A DNA stretch of 64,000 nucleotides from Nectonema munidae (lineage: Eukaryota; Nematomorpha; Nectonematoida; Nectonematidae): the NCBI GenBank assembly GCA_030549495.1, contig JAUIRK010000150.1, forward strand, positions 62,001 through 126,000, in the 5' to 3' direction. The position numbers and the translations under genes were made by a program. Under the pieces are notes generated by a model that was given only the letters and a program-made list of their open reading frames with translations, did not search any database and had not been told where the DNA came from. This document shows, piece by piece, positions 25,301 through 40,300 of the stretch. The first letter of the stretch is position 1; the number at the start of each line of letters is the position of its first letter.

Positions 25301-28300
25301 TACTCATACGCATATATAAAAATGAAAAAAAATGAATTTTACCAGATGTTAGTGCCAATTAAACATAATTCTTTGTCACCCCCTGAACTCTTTCTATAAA
25401 TTTTTTCATCACTCGCTGTTGGTGCGAACAACTGCTCTAAATTGTGCAATGTGTGCGCTATCATGCATTATTGTGCCGCTAAAAATATCCACAAACACTA
25501 TCAAACGATTTTAAATGCCATCTTCTTTTTGATGATGTTATTTTTGCTTTTGTTTGCTGTTTTCTATGACTTTTTTGTTTAATATTTTTGGATCTTCAAA
25601 ATTGAATTTCAACGCCACAAAATGTTATCATTTTAGAAAAGTTAGGAATTAAATAACTTCATGTTGTTTTCCCCTTTTCTTTTAATTAAAAACAAAATTT
25701 CCGTAAGAATACTTTCAAGTAACAGACGGTCTTATACTAACTTTTTAATTATAACAAAATGGATTAATTAATCCAGTAACTAAGGTAAAGGTACCTTGGG
25801 GTGTTTTCATCAAGAATGCACAATTGCACCGCTTGTATCGAACTATAAGGAAAGTAGGCTTGATGCTGAATCGAACCCAAGACCTTGAGTTATCGAAACC
25901 CAGTATCTAACCAACCTTACTCACGCCGTAATAACTAAATATGCTTTCAATTCATATAATCGTATTCTATTTTTATATACTAAATAAGGATCAGTGAAAC
26001 TTTTCTTTCTTAATCTTGATTCTTTCACTTGAGAAAAACAATGCCTTCTTAAACTAAAGCAATGACCATGTACCTCCCTGACAATTTTCTTAATGGCCAT
26101 TCTTTTTTTCAATGTTTTGCATTACAATTTTTGAGGTAACAATTTTTGAGCCATGAACAAAAAATAGCATGACATCAACTTCTTGTTGAATTTCCTGAAG
26201 AAGAGTTATACCCATTTTTACGTGAAATTTTATTCAAATTCTGACGAGCTGGGAGTTTGAACCGAAACCCTTTTATCCACATAGGAGTGATTTGGCCTAG
26301 ATATCGCCGACAATTGCAATCTCCCGCATCCCTATTCTCTTAATTACAATTCTTGCGAACGATTGAATAAAAAAATGAACACTTTACTTTTCTTTTGTAA
26401 ACTCACATTTCTTTCTACGATTTTTAACTCTGCCCTGCAAACTGTCAAACTTGTGCTCTCTTAAAGTTCGCCTGTGCTCATGTTCTTATTCTGTGGATTT
26501 AATTCAGTGGCGTAGCCAAAAAATGGAAGTTGGGGGGGGGGGGGCATGCAAGGAATTTAGGGGGGCAAGCATATTGGAAATAAAATTATTGGGGGGGGGG
26601 GGGGGGGGGCACTGCCCCCTTGCCCCCCCCTCTGGCTACGCCACTGATTTATTCTGTCTTAGTCTCGACGAAGGCACTAAAATATTCTCGATAAATTATT
26701 ATTATTTTAAATAATTAGTATTGGATGTAAAGCTTTTGTTGTGTTGGCTGTGTATCGGACTGTTTCGAAATAATAAAATAACAATGTGTGTAAAATACTT
26801 TAAAGTAGGAAATTTTCACGAAGAATTTAATTTCACGCAATTTGCCAACAAAAAGACTTCGCAAACTTAAATTCCAGAGTTTGAAGTTTTTTTATAAAAC
26901 AAAATGAAACTTTTGCTTAATATTTCTATATAAAAACAAATGTGAAGAAAAATAAATTAGATACATTCCCAAAATTGAATAGAACAGTTTTCTTTGTTTT
27001 GAATAACATTTTTAGCTTTAAAAATTTATATTCGCTAATTTGTTTTATAAAAAATAATGCGTCGCGAAAGTATTCCTTAAATCGTTTGTTAAAAAATATT
27101 TAATGTATTACATTGATTATACTTTCAATAACAATCAATTATTTTATCGATCAATTATTGAATGCCTTCAAGAATCAATTGAACATTTGTTTTGCCTACT
27201 TTTAAAACTCGTGTTTCACACTGTTATCATTGCGCTCAAAAGGGAGAGAAGATGATCTCACTTCTTGGGATTGGTATTGGCCGAACATCACCAAGGAAGA
27301 AGCGAGTCAGCAACTGAACTTTGCTCCAAATGGATCTTTCCTTCTTCGCAATGCCTCATCTAGCGGAGAGTACACGATTGTGTTGAGGTTTTCTTACTTT
27401 CATTCTTCACATTTCTCACTTTATCTTTGTCTTTCTATAACAACGAATAAAATGTTCAAAGAGACTAAATGGAACTAAAAAGGGATTTTTTTTTAAATAT
27501 TCCACAAAAAAATATTATGACATCCTAGGAAAGTATTTTAAATAATTTTTGCGATATTCATACTTTCTTTTAAATGCATAAATTTCATCTTCGCAAAAAT
27601 TTGAGGATTTACGCTATCTCAAAGATTTGCGAAAATTGAAAGGCCATTTTACAAATGATTTGGTAATCATTCGATTCTTGCTGTTGTTCATTTTCATCTT
27701 CTCGCTCTCATCCTACCATTTACGCGATTATCTTACGCTATCGCTTGATTAACCTTATAAATGGTTACTTGAACAAATCTATATTATTCAAAATCGCCTT
27801 AAACAAGTATATAAAATGTCATTAAAAGTTACAATAATTTTTTGACTTACTTAGAGTTTATCTTTTATATTTTTTTTTACTTTTAATCAAACCTTAATTC
27901 GCAGTTTGCAAAAAAAATAAAATTTCAAAAAGACGAAATTAATGTAAAAAGAGTGTTTTTTAAATATTTCAAATAAAAACTATCTCTTGACATCCTAATA
28001 AGTGTTTTAAAAATGTTGCGATATTCATACTTTCTTAAATGCATAAATTATTTTATTTTCGCAAAAATTTGAAGATTTGTAGTATTGTATAAATGTGAGA
28101 AAATTTAAAGGCAATTTTAAAAATGATATGCTCATTATCAGATTTAAAGAGTCAATAAAATTAATGTTCATAAAGTGATGAATTTTCACCAGTTGTGTTG
28201 TTTTATCTGCGAAAAGTCGATTTCTCCAGGGACTCCAAATTTGTAAAAATATCCAAAATGACCTCTCAAGATCTGCAAATGGGCAGGGAACTGATAAAAG

Positions 28301-31300
28301 CTTAAATGCCCAATTATAAAAAAAGTGTTACGAGTGTTATTAGAAAGTTATAAAAATACAAATTTTTTGTTACATCACTTTTAAAATAAAGAAAAAAAAT
28401 GGCTAAAATGTTTATTTCATAGTGTTTAAGGTATAAAAATTGTTTTAAAAAATGCAGTTTTTTTGGGATTTTTATGGTGCGTTTTACCCAATAAAACCCA
28501 TATGGCGTGAGCAACATTGCCAACGCTGATTTGAAATTTAACTAGATGTTGCACATTTTCATTTTAACTTTCACTATCCTACCTTTTACGAGATTTTTTA
28601 GATCCTTGAAAATATCCGTGGCATTCAAAAGTGCCTTAAACAAGTATATATAAAAAATCATTAAAACGTACATACAATAAAGAAGAGGGAGATTAAGGCG
28701 TTAATTGAAATCATAATATAAGACAGCTACTTCTTGTCAAAAGAAGACTTCAGTATATTAACTTCAGACAATTCAAAAAGGCACAATTTGTGGCTCTTCT
28801 GAAGCTTCTGAGATATCCTTTAAGTGAGGGTATATAACATAGACCAGGGATCGGCAAACTTTTGTTTACCCGTTGACTCCTTCATAGAACATTTGTCTTT
28901 ACATCGACCCCCCCCCCCCCATCCCACATAGAAATGTTTCATAAAAACAGTAATCAATGTCCAACAATTAAGAGAAAAAATACAAACCAAAAATGTTTCA
29001 TATATCCTACACTATACAATGTCCTAAACTATGTTTTAAAAGAAAAAGGAGATTTATTACTCTATAAAGTAAAAAAAGCATAGCACAATTTGGTAAGTTT
29101 GTCTATCTTATCGACCCCTAACGATCTGTTATGGACCCCCAGGGGTCGATATCGACCACTTTGTCGACCCCTGACATAGCCTGCATAATGCCACATTAAT
29201 GGTCCTGTAGCCCGTATGGTGTTTAAAAATGACAGATTTCCTTTCTATACTCTAAGCTCAGCTGTTAGGTCCTATGGCGCAAATCATAATATTGCAAAAA
29301 AAAATTAAAATGAGATGAAGTATAACAAAAAGTATCTTTCTCATAAAAACACTTATGTAAAGATAATTTCCTTTATTAATAACTCGTTTTTGATCATTTT
29401 CTTCTTTTGTTAATTTTATTGTCTTCTTATTTCAATCAGACATGTAACTCTTGGTTAATTGATTTTTTTATTGATGATCCTTAAAATTCCTTTTTCCTCT
29501 AAGCCCAGCCATTAGTTCCATTTGTGACAATTAATCTGTAATTTAGATTAACTACTATGTTCCATAATTATTATTTATTGGTTTCATTAGTTTATATATT
29601 ATTTCTAGACGCTTGCTTATCTAGATAAAATCCCAAATGACAAAATTCAGATTTCTTCTCTTTTTTTTCCTGCTTTAACTTAAAATTTAAAAAGATTATG
29701 CGCATAACAAATTAAAGCTTAATTAACACCAAAGTTATCAACAGTGAACACCTGATATATAATCAAATTCATAGGCATCTTCAACTCTAGGACCAGAATT
29801 TTTTATATTAATCTTCTACTTTCTCTTTAAATTGGGAATTATATATATCTTTTTATACAGGCCATTTTTAATTCTTAGGCCACTGGTGCTTCACTAACTA
29901 GTCCTAAAAATATCTTGTTGAACCGAAGTGTCGTTATATCAGAACTATAATTAAAAAAACTTTATGTTTAAAATTTCGTACTATTCATACAAATTGAGTT
30001 TTAAATCATTTAAAAGTGTTTTACCTAAAGATGGTTCAATTAAAAAATCGAAACCATATGAATTTAAAAAAAAAACTCACCCAAAGGAAAAATCCACCTA
30101 ATATAAATATTTATTCAAAAAATTTGTTTGTTATGCTGAAATTTTGTTTTTGCGAGAGTTTCAAGAAAATTGGATTTAATTGCGAAGGAACTTTCAAAAT
30201 CCCTTTGTTATAATCATAATAATAATTCATATACTTATAACCGAAATTCGTTATAAGTGAAAACCACTGTATGTTAAAATCTGTTTTTTCACTCTCTTTA
30301 CCTTCTTCTACACTTGATATTTGTTCTCAAGTATATGATAATATAAGTTTTATTTGGATGAAAATTATGAATGTTTGCATACGTTTTGTCCAATTTGCGC
30401 ATTTATTTCAATTTTTTGTTAATTTGCATTTTTTTAATCAAAATTATCTTATTCTGAAATCTGGTACAAAGTTTTATCGTGGAATACAATAAATGTTTTT
30501 TGAACTTTTATTCTTTAACGACAACAGACATCAAAACATGAACAAGCTCATTAAAGTCTGTTGCAAAAATGGCAAATTTGGTTTTTCAGAGCCGTTTGCG
30601 TTTGATTCTGTTGTTGCGCTGATAAGATACTACGAAAAGCACTCAATGCAAGCGTACAATCGAAATCTCAACACCAAACTCATTTATCCCTTATCTCGGC
30701 AGTGTTTGTACTTGGAAAGCAATCCCATTTATCAGGTTTTTTCCCATATGAACCAAGTTTTTCGGATATTGAATTCACCTACCCTTTGATTCACTTAGAT
30801 ATCACTGTGAGGAAAAATATTGTTATTATTACAAATTTAATTTTAAGGTTTTATTTCGCCAACAGTCACGAACTTAAATGCCATATGTTAACTCGGCATC
30901 CCTATAAATCTATAGGGATCATCCTCAAAGCAATTTATGAAAGCAACAATTTAGAGGAAGAGAATAATCAATTTCAATAAAAAAATAATATATAATATAA
31001 AAAATAATAAAAAAATTCTTAAACCTTAGATATTTATCCTAAAAAATTAATTTTTTTTATTTCTGAGCACTTAATATTGGAATTGTAGTGATTTTTAATT
31101 TTGTATATGAAAGATTATAGATGTTATAAAAAATTTCATATGAAAAAATTTGCAAACTCCGGGGATGAAGTTTGCAAATGAAATTTCCCTCGAAATTTTT
31201 GTGTTTGCGCAACTAAATTCCTCCCGAAAGTTTCTTACTTTACAATAAGTGAATTTTTGTCCATTTACTCCCTGCTGCCTGATTGATAAAGTTGATTGTC

Positions 31301-34300
31301 TGCGGAAATGACCTATTTAAAACTTTGAGTGGCCAATAAATGTTACCATTTTTGTTTTTACAATACAGATCAATTTAATATGTCATCTTCAGCACCGAAT
31401 ATACTTCTCTTAGAATTGATCAGTATAATTGAATATAAAAACAAATAAAAGCCATTTGTTGTTTAAAGCGTTTAAATTTAAAAGTTCAAGCTAAGACTAA
31501 AATTTTAAGATATTTACATATGTTATGCTTTTGCTTTTTACTTATTACCATAATATCATTTTATGAAATGCGTATTTTTATGTTGATCAATTTAAAAGTG
31601 TATAATTTCTTATCTCGTATCCGCAGTCTTTTTTATTTATATTTTTTTGGATAAAATATCTAGGTTTATCCAAAAAAAATTTACATCATATTTGAGTTTA
31701 TCTCTAAACTATACATAAAAAATCAATGAAAATTTTAAAAAAGCTTGATTTTTTTAAAAATTCTTAAACAGTGTTATTGATTTGTGACGTTGAGCATTTT
31801 AGATAAAGCGTTGTAACTAAAAAAGTTATAATTATATTAAAAAAGAGGCAATAATCTCTTATTATAATAATCTAAACAGAAATCACATCCATCCTTAAAT
31901 AATAATTTTATAAAAGGTTTTGTAGCAATTCTATGCTATTGCAAACTTTTTTGTCCAATCTTCAATTGCATCATCAACATCAAATTTCATGGATATGTAT
32001 ATATTAAACCAAATACAACCAACGTCACCTATAGGTGTCACCTTTTAAATAATAGCAATGCCTTTTAATACACATCTTCTGCTTTACATTAGATATCGTC
32101 TGATTATATTATTCTGGTCGTTAACGGGTTAATATCATTAGATTTCTTAATTCTTTAAAATTAAGATAAAAATATATAAGAATTTTTTGTTTCTCAACTT
32201 CTTTAAAATATTCGTTTTTACCCATTAAGTACCATAGAAATCAGACGATATTTTAAAAAACGCAGACGATTTATATTCAAAGTCATTGAAAAAAGCCGGC
32301 GAAGATGAAATTACTTATATTCCCAGATGGGAACATTGGGACTTAATGGGTTAATGGCAAAACAAAACAAACAACTACCCAAACTCTTGTTTAAAACCTT
32401 CTAAGGTATGTTATTTATACTATATTTGTGTAATCTCATAAAGATCAATATTGAGCACGTATATCTTTTTGTAGTTGAAACAGACTGGAAAGTAAAGCAT
32501 TAAATTTACTAAGGAGAATCCATACCTCATGTATTATTACGTCTTTTTTTAATATAGTTATCTAGATTAACAGAAAGGTTGATTTATTATCATTTGTATG
32601 TTAGTTAACAGTTTGTTTATTTTTTTATCGCCAATTGTACAGGTGGAGACGGTAGAACGAAGATTCAAATGAAAAAAAGACCAATTCTTTTGATATCCAG
32701 GATACATTTTGGCAAAGATTTTTTTAAGAAAATTTGTATCTCATGTTTGATGCAATCTGATGAAATTAGATCAGAAATCGTGCACTCCAACGCGAGTATA
32801 TCGTGTATACAAATAATAATATCTATATATATTGAACGTATAAATACAATGCCCATATGGGTTATAGATTTTTACATGAAATCGTGGCATTTACTTCTAA
32901 TTCTTTTTTATAGGTATTCGTATGTGTGTATGCGTGTCTATAGATGTTTTTGTGTCGGACGAGTATTAATACAAATAAATAGGAAAGTTTGTGTCAAAAA
33001 TGTATGTGTATATACGATTGCGCTAGCACTAAACCTAACGCGGATTCTACACTAATTCTAACAACGAGAATCGGTTCCCTAAATTTTACACATTAAATTT
33101 AGAAATTGGTTGAGCACTTGTCAACTATTTTTCGAATTGAGGAATAACTTTGAATAGTAAAAAGTGTAGCTAAATTACATCAATTTTTGGCAAGTTTTTT
33201 CATACTGTTTCTCAGTATCTATTGATCCAGCAAATGTTCCTCTATTAATTGAGTTCGATTTAAAATTTTATAATTTAGATCAAGTAAAAAATGTTGAATT
33301 CTCGCTAAAATTTATTTATATTAAGAAAAATGTGCTATAGTTATTTTGATATTGGAAGTGAGATAAAAAAGATTTGTGTCTACATATTTTATCTTAAGTG
33401 TTTTAGCAGGGACGTGCAGAGGGGGGGGGGGGTGCTTGGAGTGCTCTATATGTCTAAACCAGTGACGTAGATAAAGATAGACTAAGGCGCAAGAGGCCGT
33501 ACCCACACAAATACCTCATGGTCATTTATGAATAAGTTTATACAACTTTTTCTTATAAATTTCTTAGTTTTACTGATAAATAGTTCAGTAGACTCTATAG
33601 TCTATGGTGATTACTATATTTCAGCCGTTTTCTCTACTTGAGCACCTGCCCTTAAATAATTCTCTGCACGTCCCTGTGTTTTAGAGCTACACTTTATTTT
33701 CTTTATTTTTGTGTTATTTTATACACTAAGTTTAAATCCGGAGCGGATTCAGAACTTGTTTAACCGAGGGTTCATTTGGGGTCTAAAACTTTTGAAAATA
33801 TTTTATAGTATATAAAGTTTTTATTCTCCTTTTATATGAGTTTATTTTTGCATAATTATTGTATATTGAAATTTATTTAATATACATATGTTTGCAATAA
33901 GCTACATATGTAAGAATGTAATATAAAATATATACTACATATTAAACAACTTTAACTTATGCAAACATTTTTCAAAGTCCGCCCACGAAAATTAGAAAGT
34001 TCGCACGTTCCCCACCTCTGTTTTATTTCATTTTTTTGGTGAAAATTAGGGTTTAAAATTCTGTACAAAAGGACCTTCATTTTGGGAGCTCTATAAGTTT
34101 CAAATTTGGTCACGACATTCATTTATTGAATTAGGAAATCATCAATGATACTTTTTATTGAAGAAGTTGAAGAAGATGTTTTCATATAACAAAATTGTAA
34201 AATAAAGAGTCACGTCAAACTGCACAAAAATTTTAATTTCTTCTCACTAAACCCTCTGTAGACTTCAATGCAGCACCCATGTGAAAATTATTTCCCTTCC

Positions 34301-37300
34301 TGATTGTAGTATTTTTTTATAAGGGGAAAAACTTAGATATACCCACGGTTCGTCAAAACTTTTCCCAAATGGAAGAAGATTATGCTTCTAAGGTGAGAGT
34401 ATTCGATCACTTATACGAATTGTATGGAGAATTGTGCCTCAATCAAAAGTCTTTATCCAATGAAATTGAAGCTTATCGCAACTTGCTTCCAATGCTAACG
34501 CAACAACTAGTCTTCCTCTCCGATTCGCAAAATCTTTGCTCAAGCTCTGAACTAGAAAAGTATATCCTTTCATTTCTTTATTTTTTATAACCCCAGTAAC
34601 ATCACTTTATCGCCGAATTTGACTTTTAGCATAAATTTTAACAATTGCGATAGCATCACCACTTTAAAAAATCCAATTGTCAATCAATTACAATAACTCA
34701 TAAAATTTGTTTATTAAGTGTCAATTAATAGTAAGCAACCAATTGAAATCATATAACAAATAATTCAAAACAATATGTAATATTTTATTTCAGTGGGGCC
34801 AGAAATTTTTACAGTGTGGGGAAGTCGCCCTTTGGACCTCCATATGTTAGGTCTCTGCTTCTTTGAGATTACTTATTTTAAATGATTAATAAGTGTGGCG
34901 AATAACCAATAGATTAATCCATTAAACACTAAAATACTAAAATGTTCAAAAGATGGGCACCTTTAAAAAGTTGCGTACAATTAATAAAATTAGTGATAGG
35001 GGAGGAAGCAACTCAATTCAAAACTTTTTAGACTTTTATTCTCTTCATTAAACTTTATGCTGGATAAATTACATGTGTCCCCCATAGCATCATTTTTTCA
35101 AAGAAAAGCATATTTTGTCCTGAATGAAAACATGGTTATTTGGCTCGTTTAGTCATTTATTAACTGTTTATTTTCATTGTTTTTCCATTTATATTTTGCT
35201 ATTTCACATACTCTAAAATAGTTCGTATGTTTTTTGAAAAAAAAACAAACCAAGACTCTTTTTCAAAATAAAAGATTTCATTAAAACATATCGCATATAA
35301 AAAATGTAAATAATCAAAATTTTGCTTTTTTATTAAATTTTTTCTACTTAAACCACTCTCTTCTTTAATCTAATTTGGGATAAAAGTTTCTCAGAAAATT
35401 AAAACAACATTTTTCGCCAACAAAAATAGAAGTCATATTTTGACCACTTTTCATTTTTGGTATGTACCATTCTAGCTTTAAGATAAGCGCACGCACGTTT
35501 ATTAATTATTTTATTTTAACATAATCTTCAAAACTCTAAAGTTTTAGATTTTAGATTTTTAACAACAATACATCCATTGAAAGAATAATCTTCATTATTT
35601 GAACAGGTGGGCACAGTGTCGTACCAAGAGACCGGCAAGGGCTGCTCTGAACGCTCAATTTATTTGTATTAATAGCCTAAAAAATGAAATACAAATATTA
35701 TATCTTTGCACTACGCACATATGGTATTTTACCCCAAAATGCATTTTAAAGTGATATAGTGACAATTTTTACATTATCAAATTTTTTTTCCAAAATGTAA
35801 ACTTTCATGCGAATTATATTTATGTAAAAACTATAATTTTTTTATCATAGATTACTTCAGGTAAATAATAGTTATTTTATAGTACTAAAAACGCGGACTG
35901 CACTATTTCGTTCGTTCTTGCAACACGCATACTAATATCTAAACAATGCGTATACTGAGTATACTTTTGCCTTATTTAGCGGATCTTTGTAGTATTTATA
36001 TACTATGTACAATCGGAGTAATCTTTTTGCTTAGATTTTAAGTTATGCATTCGCTACTAGCAAAATCATAGATATCATAGAGGTAATCTTATCAATTCAA
36101 CAATCAAAAGTATTATTTTGCGAAATACAGTTGACCACATGGAAGCACGTTTCAATTTTGTAATGGTTAAAGAAGCTTACTAAAAAATAAAAATTAATAA
36201 AATGATTACAATGTCTATTATACTGAGAATAAGCTCGACTCAAAAGATCAATAAATCGTAAAAAAAAAGCCAATGCTGATCCACAGATTCATTCTTCATG
36301 CTATTGCTATGCCTCATCCCTGCGTCCACCAAAACTATGCCAAATATACGTTTATCCCACTTTTCGGGTTTCAGGTACGACCAAAGCAAACGCATACTCC
36401 TAAGTCACATTGAAGAGAACAAGAAGTGCTGTCGGAGTGTGAAGGCCGCGTACAAGAGCGTGATGGCAGAAGGCCTGCGCATCGAAAATGAGATGCAGAA
36501 TCTGAAGCATCGAATCAACTGGCTCTCTCAACAAAGGACGAATCTGCAAGCGTACGCCATTTTCCCATGTATTCTTTACAATCCTTGTCTGTACATATCT
36601 CATTCAGAAAATTAGTGAGATTTTATCTTCAGAATTACCAAAAAAAAGATTTTGGAGAAAAGAAGGGCAAACGATATGAATTTTTCGCCTCAAAATTTTA
36701 ATTGACTGCGAATTGTGCAATAATTAATTAAATTAAAACGCAATATGAACTTATTTTAATTTATCTACATGCTAATTTATTTATTATTCATCAAGTTTTT
36801 TGGATGTTAAAACTAATTTATTAGGGAGCTCAACTGTTCTCCAGGGGCGTCAATGAAGCGTAAGTAAGGTTGGTTAGATACTGGGTTTCGATAACTCAAG
36901 GTCTTGGGTTCGATCCCGCATCAAGCCTAATTTCCTAATAGTTCGATACAAGCGACGCAATTGTGCCTTCTCGATGAAAACACCCTACTGTACCTTTACA
37001 TATGATCTCATTGTAGTCACCACTAAGTAGACTGACTGATCATATTTTATTGTGACATAAATGTGAATTTTCAAAATCAAATTTAGTTGAAGGTAAATTC
37101 AATACCAACTTTCATATAGAATATATAATGTATTAATAAAATTTATTTTCATCTGATGAAACAACTTTATGCAATAAATGTCAGTCTTTTAAAGTTTTAG
37201 AGCAAAACTTCTCACATTCCTCATTTATTTTTTAATTCCATATAAATTAAAACAAATACAGAATTTATCATTTGTTATATTATAATCCAGGGCCCGAGCA

Positions 37301-40300
37301 CCCTATTTATTTTGGAGGCTTGAGCCCCCCCCCCCCCACCATTTTTGACCTGAGCCCCCTCACCCCTCACCCCCACTCAATTTTCTAAGCCTCTCCACTC
37401 AATTTTTCAAGCTTAAATAAGTTTTAAATGAAATACATGCGATAAAGTGCGCTTGTGAAGAAGTCTTTTCTTTGTACATTGGTAATTTCAATAAATATAT
37501 TATAAAATTGTCTAGAGTATTTTTTAAGCATCAAGCTGCTCTTACAATAGGAATCAGCACTGCTTCCTGTGAGAGAAGTTTTTCGACACTTAATTAAAAG
37601 AGTTTTCGAGTTTTTGAACTTTTTCAACGAAAAGTCAAGAAGGCTGAATGTTTGACATGTAAATTGCTTTATTACTCTAAAAATGATATATTGTTAATAA
37701 AATGATTTTCTTCTTTCACTTTTGTTTTATAATAGTTAAATCATACTTCTCAATCCTCATCACCTAACTTTTATGACCTTCTTTATCTCTTGTTTCCGAT
37801 GTTGATCGAATTTGCTTCTAGAAAGGAAATTTTATAGTGTGTATTTTCATAATGTATAGTTTCACCACTTTAAGCCTCCCCCCCCCCTCTGTAAATTTTG
37901 GTTTACGCGGGGTCTGTTATAAGCTATCATGAAAGGTAGGACATTTGTTAAAAAGAAGGATGGTAAAAAATAGATGAGAAATAGTACTTTGCCATTTACA
38001 ACGGTACGTCTAGTCACCATTTTACTAATTAACTTGGGGCGTGAGTAATTTTGGTTGGAAACTGGGCTTCGATAACTCAAGGTCTTGGGTTCGATACCGC
38101 ATCAAGCCTTCTTTCCCCCTACGGTACCTTTATCTTTGTATATGAATTATACTAGTTCTACATAATTAGAGAATAATACTTTTTATCAAAGTTATAAAGA
38201 TACACGAATAAGTCTATACTAAAACATGTGTGTTAATAAATATAAAATGACACATCACTTTCCGAACAGCCTATTTTACTCTATTCTTCTTATTTGATTG
38301 ATAGATGCCAATTTTAAATGATCGATAATGATGACCTTCTATTCGCTTTCTAAATGTCTCTCAAAGATATTTAAAACTTCCATCATATAAGCAAAGTTCT
38401 TTGATTGGCAGTTAAAAGATTGGTAATTTAAAAATGCAGTAGAATAGCATTGCGTTGAAGATCACGACGCTTTTGTACATCTTCAAATCTGCGCTATAAT
38501 TGGCTAAATTTTCCTTTGCCTTTACTTAAGATAAAATTAATTTTCCTTATTTGTAATATAAAATGTGATGTGTAAGCGTAAAATATAAATAACAAGTTCA
38601 GAAATATGAAGAAGAAATAAGTGCAAATGAAGGGAAAAATTGTTAAATGATATAAATATTAGTAGAGTAACATGACATTTGCATCAAACATTGGAATAAG
38701 TAGAATTATTGGGCATATATCTGTACATGCCCAGTTCAGCATATATCCCATAATGCATATATTGCAATTCAGAAGGGTTGTTTTAACTGAAAATACAACT
38801 TCTAACGTCATATTGAAATAAAAGGAACATATATGAATGAGTATTCCTAACTTTATTTCTTTCTAGACGGGGATATACTCAGCCATCTGTCTATCAGTGG
38901 CAAAACAAACCAAGGCTCATCATCAAGAAATAGAAAAACCTTTTTTAAAGAGACAAGTGTATATAGTCTTTGCATCGTTTTCATATAAACATGGGTGCTA
39001 ATCCCATTTTTAACACAGATTAGCGGTAAGTATATTCATATTGTCAAAACTGGTCAGTTTAAATATTAATTTTAAGATAAACAATCTCATAATAAATTTG
39101 AAATATTCGTCACTATATTTTTTATAAACCAAAAATATACACTTTCAAACAAATTAATTTTTAAGTTAACTCCACCAGTTTTATATGCCTTAAAATCTTG
39201 AAACGCTATGTTGTTCAGAAGTGTATTTTGGCCCTTTCTTGTACCAATACTCCAGATATAAAAAACTGGCTTCACATCCAGACTCCAGTGCTGTAGATAC
39301 AAAAAGGTATAATTGCCGCTTTTCTTGTAAGCTTTAATGCAATCTGGCATTTTAGAATGCGGCTTTTCTATAATGATAGATGCTGCCATTATTGATTCGT
39401 ATAAATCAGCGCGTTTTAGAAGTTATCGCAAACTCACTGCTGTTCAAGAGCACAACTATATGCGAAATGCCTCGTTCAGTGTTAACTGCATGCTCTTAAA
39501 ATGATAGATGTCCTTAAAACTCACATTATTTTAGTCTAGAAACTATATAATATAGTGACATTGTTTTGCAATATAAGTTTGAAAAGAATTGTGAATAAAT
39601 TGAAGAAATTTCCTTATTCTTTGTTCAATCTCATGCCTTATACAAGTAGTAAAATTTATTAAATAAAGAATTCTTTGAAATTTTATTTTACTAATTAACC
39701 TAATCTGTTAATTAACATATAATAACTATATTCCTAACCTTTGAGTTATATTAAGTTCTAATGGTTCTAGAGTTTTCAGTTATTTTTTCAGTTGAAAACT
39801 AAAGCGTATATATCTAACCGTTTACTAATGTATTCTTCTATGATGTAATTATAGACAGGCTTGGAAAGTTGGAGTTTGAGATTTCAAAGCGATAGAAGTT
39901 TTGTGTCGCAGTCGGTATCTAATAAATCTTAGGAGTCAACGTGGGAATTGAATTTGGTTTTTTTTTTTTAAATATTTTTTTAAGTATTTTAATTAAAGAA
40001 AAAAATACTTTAATTTTTGTGATTAGAATCTTTTGTTTTTAGATATTGGGGATTGAAACTTATGTATTTAGTTGGGAAGACATTTACTTTGATTTTAATT
40101 ACCAGTTAAAAATGTACTGTTAGTCCCTCCACCATGTTCATTGACCATTGACGTCTCTACTAAATACACTTTGTGTGAATTCTGCATTCACAGACTCTTG
40201 GTGAATAACTTCATCAGTAGAGAGTGTTACGATTCTTGGCTACTGGATCAGCTCAATTCGTATAACAAGCACACGTTATCACAACACAAGCATCCTATCT

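Noticed and set aside
32669-33055. 128-codon open reading on the + strand
   Set aside because: No domain, no homology recognised, no flanking splice signals and repetitive hydrophobic/cysteine content as expected by chance in AT-rich sequence.
38876-38935. Possible exon after TTTCTTTCTAG in the coiled-coil to cSH2 intron
   Set aside because: The phase fits the 36551 donor, but the reading ends in a stop without a good donor and does not resemble the coiled coil.
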